Positions 6,362 to 13,787 of a stretch of DNA of 34,541 bases are shown here, piece by piece. The notes beneath the pieces are model-generated. The model did no database searches and was not told the DNA's origin. It saw only the letters and a list, made by a program, of their open reading frames with translations. This DNA comes from a virus: the IMG/VR virus record IMGVR_UViG_3300046516_000428, positions 1-34,541 of that record; one strand, 5' to 3'. The translations under genes were made by a program, and so were the position numbers. How positions within the stretch are numbered: the stretch's first letter is position 1; each line of letters begins with the position of its first letter.

Positions 6362-6846
6362 GCAGCAATTTCCTCCCGTTAGCCTTCCTAGATCCGTTCG
6401 ATTTAATCGCGAGCTTGCCGCGGCGCATGGGCCTATTTCAGGCCGGCGAGCCGAACATAATCAAGGTCCGGTGGGACGCCGAGACGGGGTTCAGGCAGGG
6501 CAATCTCGCCAAATGGCCCGAGTTGCAGGCCGTCGTCAACCAGATCGAGCGCCTCGGCGAGCAGCAGGGCGGCATCGAGTTCGGCCGCATCCATCTGGAG
6601 CTACTGCCGCCCGACACCCACCTGCCGTGGGAACGCGACGACAGCACATACGCCGCGCGCTTCAACCGGCTGACAATGGCGTTGCGGACCTCGCCCGGCT
6701 GCATGCACTTCGCGGGCACGGAGTCGGCGCATCTCGTCCCCGGCGTCGTGACGTGGGTCAACCAGCGCACCTGGCACAGCATGGTCAATCTGGGCGAGAC
6801 GAATGCGATCCACTTGATCGTCGATACGAGGAAAAGGGATGCCTGA
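6358..6846 (+). CDS. Aspartyl/asparaginyl beta-hydroxylase-like protein
   Basis: A 162-residue protein (GTG start overlapping the previous stop as GTGA) that resembles the cupin-fold Asp/Asn hydroxylases, Fe(II)/2-oxoglutarate dioxygenases. Matching elements: FGRIHLELLPPDTHLPWERD, with His88 and nearby Asp93/Asp94 as candidate iron ligands; RFNRLTMAL, the family's hydroxylase strand; and CMHFAG...LVPGVVTWVNQRTWHSMVNLGE, where His140 in TWHSMVN is the expected distal iron ligand. It closes with AIHLIVDTR. In typical members a basic residue stands just before the IHL strand; here that place looks neutral, so activity needs testing. Substrate unknown. It sits directly before an HNH gene, overlapping it by 8 bases. 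Confidence 0.68.
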   Translation: MSSNFLPLAFLDPFDLIASLPRRMGLFQAGEPNIIKVRWDAETGFRQGNLAKWPELQAVVNQIERLGEQQGGIEFGRIHLELLPPDTHLPWERDDSTYAARFNRLTMALRTSPGCMHFAGTESAHLVPGVVTWVNQRTWHSMVNLGETNAIHLIVDTRKRDA

Positions 6847-7468
6847 ACCAGCAACCAGAACTTGCCCGGGGTGCAAACAGATCAAAGAACTGTCCGAGTT
6901 TTACGGGCACAAGAGGCTCAGGCAGTGCAAAACATGCACCGCAAAGAAAGCGAGAGAGTGGCGCCACAATAACCCCGAGCGCGCCGCCGAGCTTAGCCGG
7001 TCCTCCTATCATCGAAACAAGCACAAATACCGCTCAGACCCGGCCTGGATCGAGTTGCAGCGTAAGCGCACGAGAGACTCCACCAGAAAGAGCAAGATGG
7101 GCCTTTCCTCTGAAGCCTATGATGCAATTCTGGCTCGGCAAGGCGGCGGGTGTGCCATCTGCGGCAGGAAGACCGCCCACAATGGGCGACAACTCTACGC
7201 CGATCACTGCCACGAAACCGGCGAGGTGCGCGGCATCCTTTGCGACAAATGCAACAGCGGCATTGCGTTCTTCGCCGATAACCCCGACCGCCTATTGGCC
7301 GCCGCCGACTATCTCCGAGCTAGTACGCCATCCCAGTCGCAAAGCCGTGCTCTTGGAGTGCCGGAATCTGCTTTCTCAGCCGAGAACCGGCGTCAACGCG
7401 CCAGTAAGGCGACGACGGGATCGACAGACGGTTCAGCACCCGCAGCGCTTGGTCGCGCGCATGGGTGA
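6839..7468 (+). CDS. Endonuclease-VII-type HNH protein with an antisense-derived tail
   Basis: 209 residues. An N-terminal zinc module (C9, C12, C30, C33: CPGCKQ ... QCKTC) precedes a basic linker and a recombination-endonuclease-VII-like HNH core from about residue 95: QGGGCAICGRK, LYADHCHETGEVRGILCDKCNSGIA (split below 20 residues: LYADHCHE, GEVRGILCDKCN), and NPDRLLAAADYLR. C105, C108, C135 and C138 would hold zinc, and D122-H123 carry the catalytic motif. Such proteins cut DNA as free-standing homing enzymes or at branched DNA. The core should end near residue 161; the last 49 residues lie opposite the 3' end of the ATP-grasp gene and look non-native. Compare the second copy at 30756-31373, which ends right after the same helix. 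Confidence 0.8.
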   Translation: MPEPATRTCPGCKQIKELSEFYGHKRLRQCKTCTAKKAREWRHNNPERAAELSRSSYHRNKHKYRSDPAWIELQRKRTRDSTRKSKMGLSSEAYDAILARQGGGCAICGRKTAHNGRQLYADHCHETGEVRGILCDKCNSGIAFFADNPDRLLAAADYLRASTPSQSQSRALGVPESAFSAENRRQRASKATTGSTDGSAPAALGRAHG

Positions 7469-8642
7469 CGCTATCCCCAACGCCCGTGCTGACGAGGACA
7501 TAGGAGCCGGCGGTCGCCAAGACTGGCGACTTATCAATGGCCCCGTTCTGAATGCGGGGGGCCTCTCCCGCCTGCACCATGACATAGTGCAGGTTGTCCT
7601 CGATACCCGGTGTCACGCCCCAGATCGGCGAACCCACAACCTCCTCGGGTTTTTCATGCCCAAACGGGTAAGGGGGGATGGCGAGAACGATCCCCACGGC
7701 AACCTCGTTCATGGCCCGCGTCTTCGGTGGCTTCCCTGCGCAGAGCCCGGCGAGGTACTCAATCGGGTCGCCCCGGTGGAGCGCCAACTCGATGTTAATC
7801 GCGGGGTAGCCGAAGCGGCATGTAAACTCCAGGGGCCAGGGGGTGCCATTCTCGTCAACGATACAATTCACGTCAACATTGCCGCAAAAACCGAGGGAAA
7901 CCAGCCGGTCTTCAAACGGGGCCAGAACTTTCTGGGCCATCTTCGATTGCTTGACCAGCCGCATGACCGTGTACATCTCGCCGGTGTTAGGGCCGACATC
8001 GCCAGCGAACATGCGCTTGCCTTCCCAATTCTCCTCCCACCCGTCGGCGAACCCAGCGGGGCCGCACCAAGCGCCAACGGCGAACTCGACCCCCTTGACT
8101 AACTCTTGGAGGATAAAGCCTTGCGGAAACCGCTTGCCCTCACGCTTCCACCGCTGAAGCCGCCAGACAGCTTCGCGCCCCGTTTTCGCGACGAAGCTGA
8201 GCGATTTGTCGGTCACGTCCCCACATGGCTTTATTGCCACCCCGTCGTCGTTGCGCGCGACGATCGCGATCGCCTCGTCGTAACTGGCGCATTGCTGGTA
8301 CGGTGGCACCGGGATACCGGCGCGCTTGAACTGCTGCATCCCGACGAGCCGGTTCAGCTCCCACTCGCCGGCTAGGCCGGGGGCGCCGATGACCGGGATG
8401 CCGTCAGCCTTTAGCTTGTCGAACTCGGCCTGCGCATACCCGAGGCTGCCGAGGATGACGAGATCGACCCGGCGGGAGACGGCACGCCAATCCGGCACGC
8501 GCTCGACCAGGCCACGACCGATGGGGGCCTTGTATTGGTCGTAATCACGGCAATGAAAATAAACGTCGTGGCCTAGCTTTTTTGCCCTGATGGCGAGGTC
8601 TAAAAGTCCGTCGCCATGCGGCTCGACGATCAGTACCTTCAC
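7320..8642 (-). CDS. ATP-grasp enzyme related to phosphoribosylamine-glycine ligase (PurD)
   Basis: 440 residues, GTG start. The order of motifs follows PurD: N-terminal MKVLIVEPHGDG domain, DLVILGS and GIPVIGAPG, the ATP-grasp lobe with VAIKPCGD (Lys138), FILQELVKGVEF (Glu180 and Glu186), KRMFAGDVGPNTGEM (213-223, matching PurD's GD.GPNTGGM loop), and PLEFTCRFGYPAINIE (about 270-285, matching the metal-binding EFN.RFGDPE). It lacks PurD's canonical N-terminal GGREHA signature, so the carboxylate and amine substrates may differ. It is the last gene of the late operon, after the ejection proteins, far from any purine gene. That position argues for modification of a virion or surface component, or DNA, rather than purine synthesis. 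This role is inference. Confidence 0.82.
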   Translation of the reverse strand: MKVLIVEPHGDGLLDLAIRAKKLGHDVYFHCRDYDQYKAPIGRGLVERVPDWRAVSRRVDLVILGSLGYAQAEFDKLKADGIPVIGAPGLAGEWELNRLVGMQQFKRAGIPVPPYQQCASYDEAIAIVARNDDGVAIKPCGDVTDKSLSFVAKTGREAVWRLQRWKREGKRFPQGFILQELVKGVEFAVGAWCGPAGFADGWEENWEGKRMFAGDVGPNTGEMYTVMRLVKQSKMAQKVLAPFEDRLVSLGFCGNVDVNCIVDENGTPWPLEFTCRFGYPAINIELALHRGDPIEYLAGLCAGKPPKTRAMNEVAVGIVLAIPPYPFGHEKPEEVVGSPIWGVTPGIEDNLHYVMVQAGEAPRIQNGAIDKSPVLATAGSYVLVSTGVGDSVTHARDQALRVLNRLSIPSSPYWRVDAGSRLRKQIPALQEHGFATGMAY

Positions 8643-8764
8643 GGGGCACCGAACCCTGGCATCATAGCCGAAAACCCCGGCGCAGCTTGACCCTGCGACA
8701 TTGCCTCGGTCGGCCCGAGGTGGACCCGGCCCTGCCGGGAACTCTCCCGATGGAGATCAGTCAT
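8639..8764 (-). CDS. Possible short coupled frame before the ATP-grasp gene
   Basis: A frame of about 41 codons (ATG 8764, MTDLHRESSRQGRVHL...) ends with ...GFSAMMPGFGAP and a TGA that overlaps the ATP-grasp GTG start as GTGA, the standard junction in this operon. A shorter version starts at ATG 8701 (MSQGQAAPGFSAMM). No strong ribosome-binding site is seen for either. It may be a leader peptide that couples translation between the 1213-residue protein gene and the ATP-grasp gene. Support is mostly the overlap geometry. Confidence 0.3.
   Translation of the reverse strand: MTDLHRESSRQGRVHLGPTEAMSQGQAAPGFSAMMPGFGAP
8704..8739. promoter_or_regulatory. Two adjacent perfect hairpins in a late-operon gap
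   Basis: CCTCGG 8704-8709 pairs with CCGAGG 8715-8720 around a 5-base loop, and CCCGGC 8725-8730 pairs with GCCGGG 8734-8739 around CCT. Both are perfect 6-bp GC-rich stems, and neither is followed by a T-run in either direction, so they are not classical terminators. They lie in the 226-base gap 8643-8868 between the last two late genes, and could be an RNA-processing or attenuation element. Confidence 0.4.
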
Positions 8765-8990
8765 GGGAACTCGCGATTGGCTAGGCATCCTGCTCATGCT
8801 GACATATTACGCGGTCGGCTTTGCGGCTGTAATGATCGCGGACGCCAAGCGCAAGCGCCAGCTACGCTTCAAGGTCCGCCGATACTCGAACGTAGTTTAT
8901 CCGCCTTTTCCTCGATCCAGTTCTGCACCGGGTCGCGGCGCTCACGGGACCGCGCCCGGCCGCGTAACATCTTTTCCGTCCGGCCGCTAG
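8763..8990 (+). CDS. Possible small membrane protein on the plus strand
   Basis: ATG 8763 has a good GGAGA ribosome-binding site 8 bases upstream. Residues 1-35 (MGTRDWLGILLMLTYYAVGF..., then VMIADAKRKRQLR) form one clear transmembrane helix with a basic end, and exactly fill the gap before the stop of the opposite-strand ejection gene at 8869. From there to 8990 the frame is antisense to that gene and looks like a shadow (SSSAPGRGAHGTAPG). A real short membrane gene that lost its original stop is possible; chance is the alternative. Confidence 0.35.
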   Translation: MGTRDWLGILLMLTYYAVGFAAVMIADAKRKRQLRFKVRRYSNVVYPPFPRSSSAPGRGAHGTAPGRVTSFPSGR

Positions 8991-11900
8991 GCCCGGGCGT
9001 CTTGCGCGGCAAGCTGAACCCGACGAGACCACCCAGCGCCTGCGCCGTGCCGCCCTCCTCCATCGACTGCCGGGCCATGCCAAGCGGCGAGATGTGGCTT
9101 GTCGCCGCCTCGCCGGCCTGCACCGCCATGCCCATCGGCGAGGAGCGTGGATCGACGATCTCGCGGCCCATCCAATCGCGCCCCCAGGCGACCTCGGGAA
9201 TCATTGTCATGGTCGGCGCCGGGGTCAGCAGCGGCGCGACGATAGACACCCACTCCTTGTCGCCGGGCAACAACTGCTGCCCCATCGGATTGCGCAGGTT
9301 GGCCGACTCGCCGGTAAATTTCTGATAGGTGTTGCGGGCGAGGTAGCCCCCGGCCGACAGGACGCCGAGCGGCCCCGCCCGCTTCACCGTCGCATCCTGG
9401 TTGCCAGTGACCTGTTGCAGCAGCGCGTCTAGCGCCGGATAGCCGAGAATGCCGATCATGCCGAGGACGGTCAGTTTGCCGGCCGCCTCGGTGCGCTCCG
9501 CCAGTGTTGCCTTCGGGCCGATCATGTCCTTTATCATCTCGCCGAGCGAGCGCACCAAGCCATAGTGGTATCGGCCGAAATTGAACAGGCTCGGGCTCTT
9601 GAGCGCCAGCGAGAGGTTGCGGCTGCCCATCACCTCCGAGGGGATGCGGTAGTTCGGGATGTCGCGCTCTGCCTGGAAAATCGCCTCCCGCGTCGGCATA
9701 CCCCTGGCCTCTAGTTCAAACTGGCGTTGCAGCATCAGCATGTCGTTCGCCGCCCAGAGCGTCTTGCGCGACCAGCGGTACTCGGCCTTGATGAGATCGG
9801 CCAACCCCTTCAGGCCGAGCGATTTAGCGTAGGCGCCCCAGATTTCCGGGTTGCGCATCTGCTCGGTCCACGTCTTCTGGATCAACTGGTTGTAGAAATT
9901 CTCCATCGCGACATCGCCATAGAGGAGTCCCGATCCCTCGCGCAGCATGCGGACATATTCCGGCGTCAGGTTCCACACCGCGTTGAGCGCCTTGGCCCCG
10001 GCCTTGGCCCCTCGGACATAGGCCGGGATCGACATCCAATCCCAGCCCCGCCCGATCATCCAGTGCGCCCCCACGTTGTTGATGTGCGGCACCGGCGTAA
10101 TGAACAGGCTCCCGATCAGGAAGCGATTGATGTTGTTCAGCGTCTTCGACAGATCATCGCCGGGACTCCAGAAATCGTTGAGGACGTTGGCGACTTTCGG
10201 ATCGGCATGGCCGCGCAGTTGCGGCAGATCGACCGGGATGAAGTGTTCCGGCACCATCGCCTTGGTGTTCTCGGGATAAAACAGGCCATTCGCGCCCAAC
10301 TCGGTCTTCAGGTCGCCCAGCAACTCGACGTTGCGCTTGATCCGGCGCAGGCGCAGCACATTGCCGATCAGGTTGCCGACATAATCGTGAATGTAGCGTA
10401 CCGGCGTATTGGCCTCCATCTCGGCCATCGTCGGCCGTTTGACGGTCCACTTCTGGCCGTCCGGGGTCGTGATCTCCTGGCCGTACTCGTATCCCTTCTC
10501 GCCTAGCGTCTCATATTTCTGGAAGACCCGGTTGCCCGCCTCGTCCTGCAACACGAAACGCGGGGCCCGCGCCTGCATACTGGAGGCAAATTTCGACAGC
10601 GAGCGCCCACGCCCAGGCATCTTCCCGGTTACGACATCGCTGACCCGCGCCCTCTCGGGGTCGAGGCGTCCAGGCACCTCCTCGCGCCTTCCGCCCGGCG
10701 GGGCCTCGACGACGCGGTGAACATAGCCCTCGGCCGCGCTCGGCAGATCGGCGTACTTGGCATCGGCGCCCAGCATCCGGCGCAAGTCGTTAGCGATGCG
10801 GTTCTCGTTGGCGATCAGAACCCTGCCGGGGCCGTCGATGAATGCCTGCGTCAGCGGGTGCAACTCGGCCTTCGGGCCGATCATTCGGCGCTCGATGTCG
10901 TCGGCCATCATCGCCCGCGCCTTCGGGTCTTTGAATTGCCGCGGCAGGCTGTTCCACCAGCGCTTGACCTCGATCTTGTCGGCGGTGCCGTTGGTCATGA
11001 CCCGGTGCAGCGCATCGTCGATACGGGTCGCGGTCTGCTTCAGACCCTCGCCCGGAATCGGCGGATCGAGTAGCGGGAAGCGCCCCTTCCCACCGCCTCC
11101 TGGCTCCCTCGGTGGTCCGCCAGATGGCGGGCGGGGCGGTTCCCCCGTCCCGCCGCCAGCCACCGGCTGTTGCGGGGCGATCTCGACAAACGATTCGCGG
11201 ATTGGCCCCGGCTCACGCCGGGCGCCGCCTGGCAGCGGCGTTGCGCCCTGCTCGCTCGCCCATAGCCGCTCCATGACACCGGGCGTTGCGCTCGGAACGC
11301 CCCCAGGCAATCGCGCCAGCGGGTCCATCCCGGCCATGCCGGCGGTCAGCATCTCCTGCCCGCGCTCCGTCCCATAGAGCGAGGCGGCACTGACCGGCCC
11401 CTCCTCCACGGCCTGACGCAACGCCTTGCCGCCCGACGCGAGCGGCGATAGCATCCCGCCGGCGATGACGCCGGGGACCGCGCCGAGCGCCTCCGGCAGA
11501 CCTGAGACTGGCGGCTCTCCCGGACGCTCGATCGGCTGGCCCGTCACGCCCGCTTCCGCGCCGCGCCTGACGCCGCGAGCCACACCAGGCAAGACCTGCC
11601 CGCCGCCGGCTTTCATGCTGCTCAGGAGCCCGTCGAGGAGCGTTGACGGGTCTTTTGCGGGAGCCTTGGCCGCAGGCAACGGCGGCAGCGCTTGCCCTTT
11701 GCCCAACGGCTCGATCGGCTCGTTCAGCAGCGAGTCGAGGAGCGCGGACGGCTCATGCGGCCTGTCCTGCATAGGCGTGACCGCCGTGGTGGCGGGCGCT
11801 CCCTTGATAGGCTTGACATCAGTCGGTTCCAGCGGCCCTTGATCGACGAGGTTCGGTGCAGCCGGCACCGGGCTAGGCGGCTCAATAAACTCGTCTGCGA

Positions 11901-12510
11901 CCTGCGTCTGTGTCTCCGGCTTCGCTTCCTGCGGCTTCAGCAGATCGTCCAGCATCGCCATCGGCGATAGCGGCTTCTCGCCCTCGCTCTCCTGATGCTG
12001 CCCGAGGATCTGGTCGAGAATGGCGAGTGGGATGCCCTCCGGCTCGTTCGGCCGCAGCGTGACGTGCAGCGAACTATCGTAAAACCCCTCTTGCGGACCA
12101 CTGCGGCCCCCGGGGCTACGCAGGCCAGACGAGTAGCCCCCGGTCGCCTTCGCGTATTCCGCCGGGCTCGGGCGCTCAAAGTTCTTGCCGAAGGACCGGA
12201 AAGCCTCGTCCTCGGTCTTGGTGCTGCGCAACGCCCGCAACGCCGCCGCCTCCGGCCCAAGCATCTCGTCGGCGGCGAAGGAGAACTGCTGCGGGATTGA
12301 TGGCGAGCGACCGTAATTCTGGAACAGCGATGTCTTGCGTGGCCCAAGCCATTGACCGATGCCGTAGGCGCCGCTCGTCGGATTGGTGATGGTCGGGTTA
12401 AGCCCGCTCTCGACGTTCTGCATCCATCGAACGGCGCCGCGCGCCTGCTCCGGCGTCAGACCCAGCCTGGATGAAAAATAGTTGACGCCGTACTCGAACG
12501 GGTCGGCCAT
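8869..12510 (-). CDS. Large internal virion (DNA-ejection) protein with N-terminal lysozyme domain
   Basis: 1213 residues, starting MADPFEYGVNYFSS at ATG 12510, one base after the upstream stop. Residues about 5-125 look like a phage tail-lysozyme/transglycosylase domain: GLTPEQARGAVRWMQNVESG with the candidate catalytic Glu, then SGAYGIGQW and SFAADEML. Residues about 170-500 are Pro/Gly/Leu-rich with repeated LLDSLL-type phrases (MLDDLLKP, LLDSLLNE, LLDGLLSS). The C-terminal 700 residues are a conserved-looking, partly hydrophobic domain (NNINRFLIGSLFITP, GWDWMSIPAYVRGA). The design matches T7 gp16, which enters the cell, opens the peptidoglycan and helps DNA through. It follows two other internal proteins and precedes the ATP-grasp gene. 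Confidence 0.8.
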   Translation of the reverse strand: MADPFEYGVNYFSSRLGLTPEQARGAVRWMQNVESGLNPTITNPTSGAYGIGQWLGPRKTSLFQNYGRSPSIPQQFSFAADEMLGPEAAALRALRSTKTEDEAFRSFGKNFERPSPAEYAKATGGYSSGLRSPGGRSGPQEGFYDSSLHVTLRPNEPEGIPLAILDQILGQHQESEGEKPLSPMAMLDDLLKPQEAKPETQTQVADEFIEPPSPVPAAPNLVDQGPLEPTDVKPIKGAPATTAVTPMQDRPHEPSALLDSLLNEPIEPLGKGQALPPLPAAKAPAKDPSTLLDGLLSSMKAGGGQVLPGVARGVRRGAEAGVTGQPIERPGEPPVSGLPEALGAVPGVIAGGMLSPLASGGKALRQAVEEGPVSAASLYGTERGQEMLTAGMAGMDPLARLPGGVPSATPGVMERLWASEQGATPLPGGARREPGPIRESFVEIAPQQPVAGGGTGEPPRPPSGGPPREPGGGGKGRFPLLDPPIPGEGLKQTATRIDDALHRVMTNGTADKIEVKRWWNSLPRQFKDPKARAMMADDIERRMIGPKAELHPLTQAFIDGPGRVLIANENRIANDLRRMLGADAKYADLPSAAEGYVHRVVEAPPGGRREEVPGRLDPERARVSDVVTGKMPGRGRSLSKFASSMQARAPRFVLQDEAGNRVFQKYETLGEKGYEYGQEITTPDGQKWTVKRPTMAEMEANTPVRYIHDYVGNLIGNVLRLRRIKRNVELLGDLKTELGANGLFYPENTKAMVPEHFIPVDLPQLRGHADPKVANVLNDFWSPGDDLSKTLNNINRFLIGSLFITPVPHINNVGAHWMIGRGWDWMSIPAYVRGAKAGAKALNAVWNLTPEYVRMLREGSGLLYGDVAMENFYNQLIQKTWTEQMRNPEIWGAYAKSLGLKGLADLIKAEYRWSRKTLWAANDMLMLQRQFELEARGMPTREAIFQAERDIPNYRIPSEVMGSRNLSLALKSPSLFNFGRYHYGLVRSLGEMIKDMIGPKATLAERTEAAGKLTVLGMIGILGYPALDALLQQVTGNQDATVKRAGPLGVLSAGGYLARNTYQKFTGESANLRNPMGQQLLPGDKEWVSIVAPLLTPAPTMTMIPEVAWGRDWMGREIVDPRSSPMGMAVQAGEAATSHISPLGMARQSMEEGGTAQALGGLVGFSLPRKTPGPSGRTEKMLRGRARSRERRDPVQNWIEEKADKLRSSIGGP

Positions 12511-12511
12511 G

Positions 12512-13780
12512 TCATTCCTTGTCGGCGGCGCCCAGCACCGACTCGGCCCGCTTCCGCTCACGCTCCGCCAGGTCGTCGAACTGCTTGGCGAGGGCGTCGC
12601 GCGTCTGCTTGTTGGCGCCGCTCGTGGCGTTCGGCCCGTTGTCGATGACCGCGATGCGCTGCCGGATGTCGTTCATCTGTCGGTGCATCTCGGAAAGCGC
12701 CAGCTTGCTCTGCCCATCGGCCCGTGCCAGCGCCCGCTGGTAGCGCTGCTCGCTGATCCGCGCCTCAAAGCGTTTCTGCACGCCAGCCTGCCCGGCCGCA
12801 GCCGTGGCGGCCCGGGTATCCTGCCCGCGCACCGTCACGTCCCGCTGCGCACCCCGATCGGCGCTGGTCATGTCCTGCCCGCGCCTTCTGGTGCTGTCGG
12901 TTTGCGCCGCCAACTGCCGGCGGGTCGCGTCACCCATTAAATATTTCATCATGCCGGCAGCGGTCTGCTGCTCTCGCAGTCCGCCCTGCGCCAGCTTGAC
13001 AAGTGTTTCGGTCGCGCCAAGCACCGAGGAGTCATCGGCATCGGGCCTGATCTGTTTGATGCGCTGGGCGATCGCCACCGGGTCGACGTGCCGGAACATT
13101 TGCAAATAGGCTGGCATGTCGTCGAGGGTGATGCCCGCGCTATCGGTTGATGATGTCGAGGCCCCGCTTGACGCTGCATCGGGGATTGCGCTGGCCCCAG
13201 GCGCCGCTGACGGGGCGCCGCCACCTCCGAATTGGCGTTGATATTCCTCCGGGGAATATCCCTTTTGCAGCCCGTCAGCCCCGATGCGTGGAAGCCCGTC
13301 GTCCTGCGGTGGCGTAGCCGAAGGCGACGGTTCCCGTTCGGCGTCGGGGCTGAGAACCGGCACACCCATCGCCGCCCCGCGCTCCTGCGCATAAGCCTGC
13401 GACTCCGGATCGTCATCCAGCGGCATGACCCCGGTGGGCTTGCCGGTGTTGCCGCTAAGGGGCGGCGGTGCCGATGGCGCGCCCATACCCGCCTGCGGAA
13501 ACGAGGGCATCTGCGGTGAGCCGCCGCCCGGGGCCGGCAGCGTTTGCCCGCTAATCGGCGTCGTGGGCATGCCGGGAAGGCCACCCCCGCCGCCTCCGAA
13601 GCCGGGGATGCCGCCGGCCGACAGGGCCTGACCAGCAAGCGCACGCTCGCGCAGCGTTCGCTGGAGCTGGTCGAGCGCCATCTTGGTTTGCATCTGCCGC
13701 AGGGCAGATTCCTGCTGCCGCTGATACTGCTCGGCGAACTGGCCAAGGCCGGCACCGAGCGCCCCGAGACTGAATGCCAT
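12512..13780 (-). CDS. Putative internal virion protein (T7 gp15 position)
   Basis: 422 residues. It begins MAFSLGALGAGLGQFAEQYQ and a glutamine-rich helix (RQMQTKMALDQLQRTLRERA), then a Pro/Gly low-complexity stretch of about 130 residues, a short folded part (ITLDDMPAYLQMFRHVDPVA), and a long charged helical tail (QRYQRALARADGQSKLALSE). No Cys and no membrane segment. A GAGGT ribosome-binding site precedes ATG 13780. It lies between the Gly/Ala-rich 472-residue protein and the lysozyme-bearing 1213-residue protein, as gp15 lies between gp14 and gp16 in T7. The assignment rests on order and architecture, not on recognised homology. Confidence 0.62.
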   Translation of the reverse strand: MAFSLGALGAGLGQFAEQYQRQQESALRQMQTKMALDQLQRTLRERALAGQALSAGGIPGFGGGGGGLPGMPTTPISGQTLPAPGGGSPQMPSFPQAGMGAPSAPPPLSGNTGKPTGVMPLDDDPESQAYAQERGAAMGVPVLSPDAEREPSPSATPPQDDGLPRIGADGLQKGYSPEEYQRQFGGGGAPSAAPGASAIPDAASSGASTSSTDSAGITLDDMPAYLQMFRHVDPVAIAQRIKQIRPDADDSSVLGATETLVKLAQGGLREQQTAAGMMKYLMGDATRRQLAAQTDSTRRRGQDMTSADRGAQRDVTVRGQDTRAATAAAGQAGVQKRFEARISEQRYQRALARADGQSKLALSEMHRQMNDIRQRIAVIDNGPNATSGANKQTRDALAKQFDDLAERERKRAESVLGAADKE

Positions 13781-13787
13781 CGCTACC

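Noticed and set aside
6309-8102. Plus-strand frame of 597 codons
   Set aside because: Runs through the hydroxylase and HNH genes in a wrong frame and then antisense to the ATP-grasp gene; low-complexity Arg/Pro sequence.
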